NCBI GenBank assembly: GCA_943331345.2
Contig: CALQLF020000013.1
Coordinates: 1-49,536, forward strand
DNA length: 49,536 bases
DNA from: Candidatus Planktophila lacus
GTDB taxonomy: Bacteria; Pseudomonadota; Gammaproteobacteria; Steroidobacterales; Steroidobacteraceae
Reading direction: 5' to 3'
Shown here piece by piece: positions 9,071 through 17,020 of the stretch. Numbering within the stretch: the stretch's first letter is position 1; the number at the start of each line of letters is the position of its first letter. The notes beneath the pieces are model-generated. The model was not told where the DNA came from. It did no database searches and saw only the letters and a list, made by a program, of their open reading frames with translations. Both the position numbers and the translations under genes were made by a program.

Positions 9071-9646
9071 TCAGCCGATGGAAGACAGACCGAGCAGCTT
9101 CTTCAGGTCTTTCTGTAGGCCCTTGTTCTCGAAGTTGGCGGGGTAGTGCAGCACCAGATTGGCATGCGGGTCGGTCAGGTAAAGGTGGAGGCCCTGGGTG
9201 CCTGCGGCTTTTGACAGCGCGGTGGCCAGTTCGGTTGCAGCGGCCGTTTCGAGGCTGACGATGGTGAGCCCCTGGAGGCTGTCTTTAGCGGATGCAGGCA
9301 GTGGTGCAGTGGTGTTCCGCGTCAGCAGTACGCGCGTTACGCGCGCGCTGTCGGCCTTTAGCAGCGTGCGCACCTGGCGGATGCGGTAGAGCATATCGCC
9401 GCAGGCGGCGTCGCATTGTTCTGCTACCACGACCAGCGCCCACTTGTCGGGAACCAATACGCCAGCGGGCATGGGCTGCGCCGGGCTGACCAGTTCGCCA
9501 TGGTTCACGCGGCCTTGAGGACCGGCGCCGAATCGGTACAACAGCGAGGCAACGAGCATGGGGCCGAAGAATAGACAGGCCAGCAGCACCAGCATGCGGC
9601 GCGAACGGGCTTGGGCAGCGAGGTCGATGGCGGGTTCTTGCGACAT
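9071..9646 (-). CDS. Membrane-anchored thioredoxin-like protein with CxxxC, oxidase-locus associated
   Basis: About 191 residues. One N-terminal transmembrane helix (LVLLACLFFGPMLVASLLY) is followed by a periplasmic domain. It has CDAAC near residue 87 (a CxxxC like the SCO copper chaperones) and a C-terminal LYLTDPHANLVLHYP strand resembling the end of SCO thioredoxin folds. The position between SURF1 and heme A synthase supports a role in cytochrome oxidase assembly, perhaps CuA or CuB copper or thiol handling. The match to SCO is partial and a copper function is inferred. The start is the ATG at 9646; a GTG at 9658, touching the SURF1 stop, is an alternative. Confidence 0.75.
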   Translation of the reverse strand: MSQEPAIDLAAQARSRRMLVLLACLFFGPMLVASLLYRFGAGPQGRVNHGELVSPAQPMPAGVLVPDKWALVVVAEQCDAACGDMLYRIRQVRTLLKADSARVTRVLLTRNTTAPLPASAKDSLQGLTIVSLETAAATELATALSKAAGTQGLHLYLTDPHANLVLHYPANFENKGLQKDLKKLLGLSSIG

Positions 9647-9658
9647 GGTTCGGCTCAC

Positions 9659-10450
9659 TCAGTTCTTCGGCTTCAAGGCGGTCCAGCCCCACAACAACAC
9701 CAGCGTCACGGCCAACGCCCACCACTGGATGGCATAGCCGAGGTGGCGCTCCGGCCCAAAGGACAAGGTTGGCACATCCTCTCGGACAAAGCCGTCTGGC
9801 TCGGCGCCGTCCAGCAGCAGGACAAGAGGGTACACCGGCCTGCCGACGGCTGCGGACACCGCGGCAGCATCAGGATAATTCATGACGCGGGGCTGGTTGT
9901 CCGGGACAGGGCTGAAGGCGGCTGGGGCCTCGCGGAGCGCGGCCTGACGGAAATGGTCGAGGCGGCCTTGCACTTGGCGGCCAGTACCGCTGACGGCGAC
10001 GTCTGGTAGTTCCTCCCGGGCGTTGCCCGGCAGCGGCACCCAGCCCCGGTCAACCATGAGAGCGCTACCGTCGGCCAAGAGGAGGGGTGTCAGGACGCGG
10101 TAGCCGGCCGCACCGGCATGGGTTTGGTTGTCCAGCAGCACTTGGCTGCCCGGCAGGTATGCGCCGTTGGCAAAAACCCGCTGGAATTGTGCGCTGGCGT
10201 TCGTATTGGTGCCATTGTTCGCCCCTTGGCCGGCACCCGCATTAGCACCGGTGTTGCCAGTGGGTGCCGTGGGCAGCGCGACCGGCGCCACCAAAGCTTG
10301 GCTAGCCCAGCGGTCGAGCAGGGCCTGCTTCTCGGCGGCCCGGTTCCACTGCCAATGCCCGAGCCATAGCAGCAACGCCAGCAAGGGCAGCATCACTAGC
10401 GTGGGCAGCAAGCTTGGGCGGAAGACTCGGCCGTGGAAGGGGGAGCGCAC
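9659..10450 (-). CDS. SURF1-family cytochrome oxidase assembly protein
   Basis: A 263-residue inner-membrane protein with two transmembrane helices (about 14-32 and 240-258) flanking a periplasmic domain, as in SURF1/Shy1, which helps insert heme A into subunit I. Family motifs are GHWQWNRAAEK at the first helix, DRGWVP near 145 and HLGYAIQWWALA at the end. Residues about 61-88 form a low-complexity Asn/Gly/Ala insertion not typical of the family. The start is GTG at 10450. The stop abuts the next gene. Confidence 0.9.
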   Translation of the reverse strand: MRSPFHGRVFRPSLLPTLVMLPLLALLLWLGHWQWNRAAEKQALLDRWASQALVAPVALPTAPTGNTGANAGAGQGANNGTNTNASAQFQRVFANGAYLPGSQVLLDNQTHAGAAGYRVLTPLLLADGSALMVDRGWVPLPGNAREELPDVAVSGTGRQVQGRLDHFRQAALREAPAAFSPVPDNQPRVMNYPDAAAVSAAVGRPVYPLVLLLDGAEPDGFVREDVPTLSFGPERHLGYAIQWWALAVTLVLLWGWTALKPKN

Positions 10451-10498
10451 TATACTGGTGCCTTGTGTTGCGGGGGCCAGGGGGCCCGGAGGAAAAAA

Positions 10499-10726
10499 GT
10501 GGAACTATTCCGTCTTGTGGTTGTGCTGATGCTGGTGGCTATTGTCTACAACCTCGGCTCAGCGCTGTTTTCCTTGAGCCGCAGCAATCGCGACGCTTTG
10601 GTGGATGGTCGCAAGATGGTGCGGTCACTCACTTGGCGCATCAGTCTTTCGGTCGGCTTGTTCGGGATGTTATTCCTGGCTTGGCACTTCGGCTGGGTGC
10701 AGCCGCACTCGTTAGGTGGACGCTGA
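10499..10726 (+). CDS. DUF2909 twin-transmembrane protein
   Basis: A 75-residue protein with two membrane helices (about 4-20 and 47-66) separated by a charged SLSRSNRD segment. It fits the twin-TM DUF2909 family commonly found near SURF1 in cytochrome oxidase loci. The start is GTG at 10499, fixed by GGAGGAAAA immediately upstream. It is the only plus-strand gene in the oxidase locus, divergent from SURF1 with 48 bases between the two starts and convergent with subunit III. A strong bidirectional terminator follows. The biochemical role is unknown. Confidence 0.85.
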   Translation: MELFRLVVVLMLVAIVYNLGSALFSLSRSNRDALVDGRKMVRSLTWRISLSVGLFGMLFLAWHFGWVQPHSLGGR

Positions 10727-10754
10727 ACCCTTCCGACTACCTAACCACTCACTG

Positions 10755-10780
10755 AAAAGGGCCGCATCAGCGGCCCTTTT
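10755..10780. terminator. Bidirectional rho-independent terminator
   Basis: AAAAGGGCCGC-ATCA-GCGGCCCTTTT forms a perfect 11-bp stem with A and T tracts on both sides. It can end both the plus-strand DUF2909 transcript and the minus-strand cytochrome oxidase subunit III transcript. Confidence 0.92.
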
Positions 10781-10802
10781 CATTTGGTTTGTCGTTTCGT
10801 CG

Positions 10803-10823
10803 GCCGGGGGTGCAGCCCCCGGC
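10803..10823. repeat. REP-like hairpin after cytochrome oxidase subunit III
   Basis: GCCGGGGG-TGCAG-CCCCCGGC is an 8-bp stem. On the minus strand it follows GTAGC, the layout of xanthomonad-type REP elements. It lies ten bases past the subunit III stop and upstream of the bidirectional terminator, and it has no T tract of its own. It is a different sequence family from the REP cluster at 1105-1270. Confidence 0.6.
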
Positions 10824-10833
10824 GCTACTGGCC

Positions 10834-11727
10834 TTACAGCCAGTAGACGAAGATGAACAGGCCGAGCCAGACCACGTCCACGAAGTGCCAGTACCAGGCC
10901 ACCGCTTCGAAAGCGAAGTGACGTTCCGGAGTGAGGTGGCCCTTCATCGTGCGGAACCACACCACCAGCAGCATCAGCGCGCCGAGGCACACGTGGAAGC
11001 CGTGGAAGCCAGTCAGCATGAAGAAGGTGCTGCCGTACACACCCGTGGACAGCTGCATGCCGAGCTCCGTGTAGGCGTGGTGATATTCCTCCGCCTGGAA
11101 GCCAACGAACAGGAAGCCCAGCAGGAAGGTGATCGCCAGGAACACGTTCAGCACACCGCGCTTGCCAGCCTGCAGGGCGTGGTGTGCGATGGTGAGAGTG
11201 ACACCCGACGTGAGCAGGATGAGCGTATTGAGCGCGGGCAGACCCATGGCCGGCACGATTTCATAGGTGCCATCGGCGCGCGGGCCAAGGGCTGCCGGAC
11301 CATTGGTCGGCCAACCGCCGGCGTAGTCCTTGAACAGCACCAAGTGCTCTACAGCGCCCTTGACGCCGTCACCGGCCAACCAGGGCACGCTGAGCTGGCG
11401 TGCATAGAACAGGGCGCCGAAGAAGGCCGCGAAGAACATCACTTCGGAGAAGATGAACCACATCATGCCCATGCGGAAGCTGCGGTCCACATGGAGGTTG
11501 TAGATGCCTTCTTGGTTCTCGCGGATGACCGTGCCGAACCAGCCGATGAACAGCGTGGCCAGCATGGCAAAGCCCACGGCCAGTACCGACGTACCGGCGC
11601 CGTTGCCTTCCATGGTGCCGACGGCGCCCAGCATGACCGTGAACAGGGTGACCGAGCCGAAGATCGGCCAGGGGCTCCCGTGGGGGATGTAGTACTTGTC
11701 GCCTTGCGGCGCGTGCGTGTTGGCCAT
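10834..11727 (-). CDS. ctaE: Cytochrome c oxidase subunit III
   Basis: A 297-residue inner-membrane subunit of the aa3 oxidase with seven predicted helices. Family segments are YYIPHGSPWPIFGS at the N-terminus, REDQ-like IRENQEG near 65, FIFSEVMFFAAFF near 90 and GFHGFHVCLGA plus YWHFVDVVWLGLF near the end. The ATG at 11727 is preceded by GGGAG at suitable spacing. The open frame extends further upstream into the gap, but without family similarity. It is the last structural gene of the subunit II-I-III operon. Confidence 0.97.
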   Translation of the reverse strand: MANTHAPQGDKYYIPHGSPWPIFGSVTLFTVMLGAVGTMEGNGAGTSVLAVGFAMLATLFIGWFGTVIRENQEGIYNLHVDRSFRMGMMWFIFSEVMFFAAFFGALFYARQLSVPWLAGDGVKGAVEHLVLFKDYAGGWPTNGPAALGPRADGTYEIVPAMGLPALNTLILLTSGVTLTIAHHALQAGKRGVLNVFLAITFLLGFLFVGFQAEEYHHAYTELGMQLSTGVYGSTFFMLTGFHGFHVCLGALMLLVVWFRTMKGHLTPERHFAFEAVAWYWHFVDVVWLGLFIFVYWL

Positions 11728-11762
11728 CTTCAATGACTCCCTACTCGAAGGTCTCTTCAACT

Positions 11763-12329
11763 TCAGCGTGCGGCAGCCACGCGGGGCTGCTCGTACATTG
11801 CGTAACTCAAGGTCACCCGGTCGACATCGACCGGCAGGTCGCGGTCTACCACGAACCTTACTGGCAGATTGCGCGTCTCTCCCTTGCGGAAGGGCTGCGG
11901 CGTGAAACAGAAGCATTCCGTCTTACGGAAGTGCTGCATGGCCACGGAAGGCGCGATGCTCGGCACTGCCTGCCCGACCGTGTCATGACCGGAAAGGTTG
12001 GCGGCGCTGAACTCCGCCGAGTACAACTTGCCGGGATGCACTTGCATGGCGGCTAGCTTCGGCGCGAAGCGCCAGGTGCCGTTGTCGGGCACGCTAGCGA
12101 TAAATTCAACCGTCACGAGGCGGTCTTCCTGTGGATGCTCGGCAACCGCCGTGGCTTTCTGCCCGGTCCAGCGGTTCCCGACCTCCCACACGGAGCAGAG
12201 GACGTCATAGAGCGGCACCAAGGCAAACCCGAAGGCGAAGCTGCCCGCCGCGAACAGCACTAGCCTTCCAGCCAGCGCGCGGTTCGAGGTGGGCGGCTTG
12301 CTGGCGGGTCCGTTCAAGGGCTCGTTCAA
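11763..12329 (-). CDS. ctaG: Cytochrome c oxidase assembly protein CtaG (Cox11, CuB delivery)
   Basis: A 188-residue protein with one N-terminal membrane anchor (about 22-42, ending LVPLYDVLC) and a periplasmic domain carrying the copper motif ECFCF near residue 141, followed by QPFRKGE. It delivers CuB to subunit I. The apparent start is TTG at 12329, overlapping the stop of the 42-residue gene (TTGA). No strong ribosome site is seen, which suggests translational coupling. Confidence 0.94.
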   Translation of the reverse strand: MNEPLNGPASKPPTSNRALAGRLVLFAAGSFAFGFALVPLYDVLCSVWEVGNRWTGQKATAVAEHPQEDRLVTVEFIASVPDNGTWRFAPKLAAMQVHPGKLYSAEFSAANLSGHDTVGQAVPSIAPSVAMQHFRKTECFCFTPQPFRKGETRNLPVRFVVDRDLPVDVDRVTLSYAMYEQPRVAAAR

Positions 12330-12454
12330 GGGCGCGGCCCGTGCGGGACCATGGTGTACGTATAGAGGATGAAGCCCACATAGAACCCTACCGCCACCAC
12401 CACAAGGGTGATGACGGTACGGCGGATGCTGCGCTGTCTCTCGACGTCTTGCAT
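12326..12454 (-). CDS. Small single-helix membrane peptide of the oxidase operon
   Basis: A 42-residue peptide: a basic N-terminus (MQDVERQRSIRRT), one membrane helix (VITLVVVAVGFYVGFILYTY) and a short Pro-rich tail. It has an AGGA ribosome site before ATG 12454 and overlaps ctaG by four bases. Small proteins of this size between ctaD and ctaG are annotated in related bacteria as cytochrome oxidase small assembly proteins. It may instead correspond to a subunit IV-like peptide. Confidence 0.8.
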   Translation of the reverse strand: MQDVERQRSIRRTVITLVVVAVGFYVGFILYTYTMVPHGPRP

Positions 12455-12473
12455 GGTCCTGCCTGCTACCGGT

Positions 12474-14072
12474 TTACTTGATGACCGGCGGTGTTTCGAA
12501 GGTATGGAACGGCGCCGGCGAGGGCACGGTCCACTCCAGACCTTCGCTATTCGTGTCGTCCCAGACGCGTGCGGAAGCCTTCGGGCCGCCACCACGCACC
12601 GACTTGAGGACGATCCAGACGAACATGACCTGCGACAGACCGAAGGCGAAGCCACCGATGGACGCCACCATGTTCCAGTCCGCGAACTGCACGTTGTAGT
12701 CCGGGATGCGGCGCGGCATGCCGGCCAACCCCAAGAAGTGCATCGGGAAGAACAGGACGTTCACCGAGATGGTGGACAGCCAGAAGTGCCACGTGGCCAG
12801 CTTCAGGTCGTACATGTGGCCGGTCCACTTCGGCAGCCAGTAGTAGACGCCCGCCATGATGGCGAACACCGCGCCCGGCACCAGCACGTAGTGGAAGTGC
12901 GCCACCACGAAGTAGGTGTCGTGATACTGGAAGTCCACCGGGGCAATGGCGAGCATGAGGCCCGAGAAACCGCCGATAGTGAACAGGAACAGGAAGGCCA
13001 GCGCGAACAGCATGGGCGGTTCGTAGCTGATGGACCCGCGCCACATGGTGGTGGTCCAGTTGAACACCTTCACGCCCGTGGGTACGGCGATGAGCATGGT
13101 GGACAGCATGAAGAACAGCTGGCCGGCCAGCGGCATGCCCACCGTGAACATGTGGTGCGCCCAAACGATGAACGACAGGAACGCGATGGAACCCGTGGCG
13201 TACACCATCGACTCGTAGCCAAACAGCGGCTTGCGCGAGAAGGTGGGGATGACTTCGCTCACGATGCCGAAAGCCGGCAGGATGAGGATGTACACCTCGG
13301 GATGACCGAAGAACCAGAAGATGTGCTGAAACATCACCGGGTCGCCGCCGCCGGCCGGGTTGAAGAACGCCGTGCCGAAGTAGTGGTCGGTGAGCAGCAT
13401 CGTCACGGCGCCGGCGAGCACCGGCATGGTGGCGATGAGCAGGTAGGCGGTGATGAGCCAAGTCCAGCAGAACAGCGGCATCTTCAGCAGGTGCATGCCA
13501 GGCGCGCGCATGTTCATGATGGTGACGACGACATTGATGGCGCCCATGATCGAGCTGATGCCCATCATGTGGATGGCGAAGATGGTCAGGCCAAAGCTGT
13601 CACCGGCCTGCAGCACCAGCGGCGGGTAGAGCGTCCAGCCACCGGCGGGGGCGCCGCCCGGCAGGAAGAACGACAACAGCAGCAGTGTGAAGGCGAAGGG
13701 TAGGATCCAGAAGCTGTAGTTGTTCATGCGCGGCAGAGCCATGTCCGGCGCGCCGACCTGCAGCGGAATCATCCAGTTGGCGAGGCCCGTCCAAGCCGGC
13801 ATGACGCCGCCGAAGATCATGACCAGCGCGTGCATGGTGGTCATGCTGTTGAAGAAGCCCGGGTCGACGAACTGCAAGCCCGGCTTGAACAGCTCGAGCC
13901 GAATGACCATGGCCATCGCGCCGCCAATGAAGAACATGATGAGCGCGAACACCAAGTACATCGTGCCGATGTCTTTGTGGTTCGTCGCGAAAAGCCAGCG
14001 ACCAATGCCCGCGGGTGCGTGGTTGTGGTCGTGGTCGTGCCCGTCGTGGGCGTGTGCTTCTGCGTGTGCCAT
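12474..14072 (-). CDS. ctaD: Cytochrome c oxidase subunit I
   Basis: The 532-residue catalytic subunit binding heme a, heme a3 and CuB, with twelve membrane helices. Visible ligand regions are TTMHALVMIF (heme a His), FWFFGHPEVYILILP (CuB His and the cross-linked Tyr) and HDTYFVVAHFHYVL (heme ligands). A His/Asp-rich N-terminal tail (HAHDGHDHDHNHAP) precedes the first helix and could bind metal. The start is ATG 14072 with GGAG upstream; an in-frame TTG at 14090 is less likely. Subunit II lies 24 bases upstream. Confidence 0.98.
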   Translation of the reverse strand: MAHAEAHAHDGHDHDHNHAPAGIGRWLFATNHKDIGTMYLVFALIMFFIGGAMAMVIRLELFKPGLQFVDPGFFNSMTTMHALVMIFGGVMPAWTGLANWMIPLQVGAPDMALPRMNNYSFWILPFAFTLLLLSFFLPGGAPAGGWTLYPPLVLQAGDSFGLTIFAIHMMGISSIMGAINVVVTIMNMRAPGMHLLKMPLFCWTWLITAYLLIATMPVLAGAVTMLLTDHYFGTAFFNPAGGGDPVMFQHIFWFFGHPEVYILILPAFGIVSEVIPTFSRKPLFGYESMVYATGSIAFLSFIVWAHHMFTVGMPLAGQLFFMLSTMLIAVPTGVKVFNWTTTMWRGSISYEPPMLFALAFLFLFTIGGFSGLMLAIAPVDFQYHDTYFVVAHFHYVLVPGAVFAIMAGVYYWLPKWTGHMYDLKLATWHFWLSTISVNVLFFPMHFLGLAGMPRRIPDYNVQFADWNMVASIGGFAFGLSQVMFVWIVLKSVRGGGPKASARVWDDTNSEGLEWTVPSPAPFHTFETPPVIK

Positions 14073-14096
14073 TTTTAGCAACTCCAACAATAACGG

Positions 14097-14972
14097 TTAC
14101 AGCGACGCCGTCGTGGCGGCGGTCGCGGTGGCAGCAGCCGGCTGCTGAGCAGCCAACCAAGCGGCGAAGTCCTGCTTCGTCTTGACGACGACGACGATGG
14201 GCATGAAGCCATGGTCGCGGCCGCAGAGCTCGACGCACTGGCCGCGGTAGGTGCCTTCCTTGCCTTCGTCGACCTGGATCCACATCTCGTTCACGAAGCC
14301 AGGGATAGCGTCGCGCTTCATGCCGAGCTGTGGCACCCACCAAGCATGGATGACGTCGTTGCCGGTGAGCAGGAGGCGCACCTTCACGCCGCTCGGGATG
14401 ACCAGCGGATGGTCCACGTCGAGCAGGTAGTTCTCGACCTTGTTCGGGTCGAGGCCGCTGCCGAGCTGACGGGTGAAGTTCGAGTTCTCTTCCAGCGCGG
14501 AGTAGTAGCTGACGCCGCTGATGGGGGTTTCCGTCTTGCCATCATTTTGGCTGAGGTATTCGTACTGCCACTTCCACTGGTAGCCGGTGGCTTTCACGGT
14601 GAGGCCGCTGTTGCGCGTGTCCTCGATGATGACCAAGCCCTTGGTAGCCGGCACGGCCAGTGCCACGAGGATGATCACCGGGATGATGGTCCAGATGATT
14701 TCAGCCTTGGTGCTGTGAACGATGCTGGTGTCCGGCACGGCGCCTTGCGACTTCCGGAACTTCACCATCGAATAAATCATGGCACCGAACACCACCACCG
14801 CGATGCCCACGCACACCCAGAGGGTGAGCATGTGCAAGTAGTGGGCCTGCTGGCTGATGGGCGTGACGCCCACTGGCAGGTTCAATGAACTCTCCGGGTG
14901 GCCGAAGGCGGCCGCGGAGATGGCCAGGCCGGCCAGCCCTGCGGCGGCGGCGAGCTTCTTCTGAATGGACAT
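14097..14972 (-). CDS. ctaC: Cytochrome c oxidase subunit II (CuA)
   Basis: A 291-residue subunit with a cleavable signal (cleavage near AAAFG), two membrane helices (about 45-70 and 90-112) and a periplasmic cupredoxin domain. The CuA site is complete: HAWWVPQLG, then GQCVELCGRDHGFMPI with both Cys, the His and the Met. The aromatic electron-entry patch GYQWKWQYEY is also present. An Ala/Thr-rich tail follows. There is no fused cytochrome c domain, so electrons come from soluble cytochrome c. It is the first gene of the operon, with a GGGAG ribosome site. Confidence 0.97.
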   Translation of the reverse strand: MSIQKKLAAAAGLAGLAISAAAFGHPESSLNLPVGVTPISQQAHYLHMLTLWVCVGIAVVVFGAMIYSMVKFRKSQGAVPDTSIVHSTKAEIIWTIIPVIILVALAVPATKGLVIIEDTRNSGLTVKATGYQWKWQYEYLSQNDGKTETPISGVSYYSALEENSNFTRQLGSGLDPNKVENYLLDVDHPLVIPSGVKVRLLLTGNDVIHAWWVPQLGMKRDAIPGFVNEMWIQVDEGKEGTYRGQCVELCGRDHGFMPIVVVVKTKQDFAAWLAAQQPAAATATAATTASL

Positions 14973-15374
14973 CGACGCTCTAGCTCCCTGTGTTTCCCGC
15001 TACCAGCAACATTGGCTGCACAAGCATTGGGTGAGCACGGTTCCCGCGGAGCGGAAAGAGGTGCTAACCACGCCGGTGCGGCCGCTGGCTTTAGACAGGA
15101 GCCAGCCGGGGTGCCGGCTCCTTAGATTCGCCCATTGTAACCCTCGCTTGAGGGCGAGGGGCCAGCCGGAAAATGTAAAAAATTCCGGACAAACTTTATG
15201 GGCGCCGGAAAGGTACGCCGCAGCGCAAAAAAACGCAACTCAAATAGGCGTTTTTCCTTATGTTCTACAAGCACTTGAAGGGGCTTTGTCGAAGCCGTCC
15301 AGTACCGTTGTGGGGTGACCGTGGCAGTTCGCCGCAAACTGCGGCAGGATGAAGTGCACCTTCAGGGGAAATGA
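14973..15374. other. 402-base divergent intergenic region (ctaC / MBL hydrolase)
   Basis: No coding sequence is convincing here. It must hold the promoters for the oxidase operon (-) and for the MBL hydrolase (+), but no clear -35/-10 pair stands out. Three inverted repeats are visible: AGGAGCC/GGCTCCT at 15097-15122, CCCTCGC/GCGAGGG at 15141-15160 and AAAAACGC/GCGTTTTT at 15229-15255. The first two would lie in the ctaC leader if transcription starts near 15170. Confidence 0.5.
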
Positions 15375-16292
15375 ATGAGCGAGTTCACCGACCATTGGGC
15401 CTTGGGCAAAGCCCGCGTGCACCGTGTGGAGGAGTGGAGTGGTCCGTTCCTGACGCCGCAACTGCTCTTCGCCGGCTTCGATGCTGCGGCCTACGCCGAG
15501 TGCAAGGAAGCGGTTCCCGCGGCCTATTTGGACGCCGCCAGCGATGCGTTGCAGGCGCGTCTGCAGAGTTGGGTGGTGGAGCACGAGGGTCAACGCATTC
15601 TCATCGACACCGGCGCCGGCAACGACAAGGTGCGTCCAGGCATTCCGCTGTTTGGCGGGCTGCAGACACCGTTTCTGGAGCGTTTGGTGGCGGCCGGCTT
15701 CGCCCCGGAGGACATCGACCTGGTGGTCTGCACCCACTTGCATGTGGACCATGTGGGCTGGAATACGCACCTGGTGGGCGGCACTTGGCAACCCACTTTC
15801 CCCCGCGCCCGCTATGTGTTCCCGCTGGCCGATGCCGAGTACTGGGACCCGCGCCGCAGTCACCTGTACCCGGCGAAGACCGGCGAAGCAGTGAACCGGG
15901 GCTTTTTCGAGGACAGCGTCCGGCCCATTTTGGAGGCAGGCCGCGCGGAACTCGTGCAGGGGTCCGTGGAGCTTCTGCCTGGCCTACGGCTTGACCCGGC
16001 GCCCGGCCATACGCCCGGAAGTACGGTGATAACGCTGGAAAGTGGCGGCGAACGTGCCATGTTCGTCGGCGATGTGGTTCACCACCCGCTGCAGGTCTGG
16101 AACCCGGACTGGAACAGCATTTTCTGCGAGGAGCCGGCCCAGGCGCGGGCCACGCGGCGCGCCGTGCTGGAGCGCGCGGCTGACCTCGAGGCTGTGCTGG
16201 TGCCAGCGCACTTTGCGGGGCAGCACCGCACCCGTGTGAAGCGGACGCCGGATGGCTTGCGTCCGGTGGGGCTGGACGGGGTCGGGTTGTAA
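15375..16292 (+). CDS. MBL-fold metallo-hydrolase (lactonase/AttM-like group)
   Basis: A 305-residue cytosolic metallo-beta-lactamase-fold enzyme. The dinuclear metal motif THLHVDHVGWN is near residue 120, followed by APGHTPGS near 213, FVGDVVHH near 233 and VPAHFAG near 276. The HxHxDH-H arrangement and the DTGAGNDK loop resemble the group containing AHL lactonases and related hydrolases. The substrate cannot be read from sequence and lactonase activity is only one possibility. The start is ATG 15375 with AGGGGA. It is divergent from the oxidase operon and convergent with bioD. Confidence 0.85.
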   Translation: MSEFTDHWALGKARVHRVEEWSGPFLTPQLLFAGFDAAAYAECKEAVPAAYLDAASDALQARLQSWVVEHEGQRILIDTGAGNDKVRPGIPLFGGLQTPFLERLVAAGFAPEDIDLVVCTHLHVDHVGWNTHLVGGTWQPTFPRARYVFPLADAEYWDPRRSHLYPAKTGEAVNRGFFEDSVRPILEAGRAELVQGSVELLPGLRLDPAPGHTPGSTVITLESGGERAMFVGDVVHHPLQVWNPDWNSIFCEEPAQARATRRAVLERAADLEAVLVPAHFAGQHRTRVKRTPDGLRPVGLDGVGL

Positions 16293-16330
16293 CACTCGGG
16301 CCGCAAAGTTCGAGCGGCAGGCCGCCCGGC

Positions 16331-17020
16331 TCAGGGCAGCCGCAGATACCCGGCGGCAGCGGCCACACGTGCGGCGAGCGCGGGCTGCGCCAAGGGCGGT
16401 ACCACGCCGAGGCACGGGGCCGGCAAGTGGCGGTGCAGCGCCGCTACATTGTCGTCCAGTCGGCTGAACTGCGGGTCGATGCGGTTGCCGACCCATCCTG
16501 CCAGTCGAAGCCCACGCGCGGCGATGGACTGGGCGGTAAGTAAGGCATGGTTGATGCAGCCCAAGCGCAACCCGACTACCAGCACTACAGGCAACTGCAG
16601 GTGAACCGCTAAATCGGGGAAGAAGCGGTTGTCGTCGATGGGCACCTGCCAACCCCCGGCGCCTTCCAGCAGCGCGAAATCGCGATCTTGGGTCAGTTCC
16701 GCCCAAAGTTCCGCTAGCAAATGAAAGTCCACTGTTATGCCGGCCTCGGCTGCCGCGATGTGCGGCGCGATGGCAGGTGCGAACGCGTAGGGGTTCACGG
16801 CGGCGTAGGCAGGCAGCGGCGCGCTGGTTTCTGCCAAATGCGCTAGCGCATCTTCGTTCCGCAGCCCGTCCGGGGTGGCCTCGCAACCCGAGGCGATGGG
16901 CTTCATGCCGACGGTGCGCAGCCCGCGCAGGCGCGCTACCCGCAGCAGGGCGGCGGTGCACAGCGTCTTGCCCACCTCCGTGTCTGTGCCGGTAACGAAG
17001 TAGGCGGCGAGTTGGCTCAT
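16331..17020 (-). CDS. bioD: Dethiobiotin synthetase
   Basis: A 229-residue ATP-dependent carboxylase that closes the ureido ring of dethiobiotin from 7,8-diaminopelargonate and CO2. The P-loop GTDTEVGKT is near residue 10, with KPIASGCE near 40 and EGAGGWQVPI near 120. The start at 17020 overlaps the bioC stop (ATGA). It is the last gene of bioB-bioF-bioC-bioD. Genes for bioA and bioH are not in the window. Confidence 0.95.
   Translation of the reverse strand: MSQLAAYFVTGTDTEVGKTLCTAALLRVARLRGLRTVGMKPIASGCEATPDGLRNEDALAHLAETSAPLPAYAAVNPYAFAPAIAPHIAAAEAGITVDFHLLAELWAELTQDRDFALLEGAGGWQVPIDDNRFFPDLAVHLQLPVVLVVGLRLGCINHALLTAQSIAARGLRLAGWVGNRIDPQFSRLDDNVAALHRHLPAPCLGVVPPLAQPALAARVAAAAGYLRLP

Noticed and set aside
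12408-13703. 431-codon plus-strand open frame opposite ctaD
   Set aside because: His/Glu/Arg/Val-rich composition typical of the reverse complement of a membrane protein gene; ctaD on the other strand is unmistakable.
15229-15255. Terminator formed by AAAAACGC/GCGTTTTT
   Set aside because: Only three G:C pairs and an 11-base loop, and no gene ends near it; kept only as an intergenic repeat.
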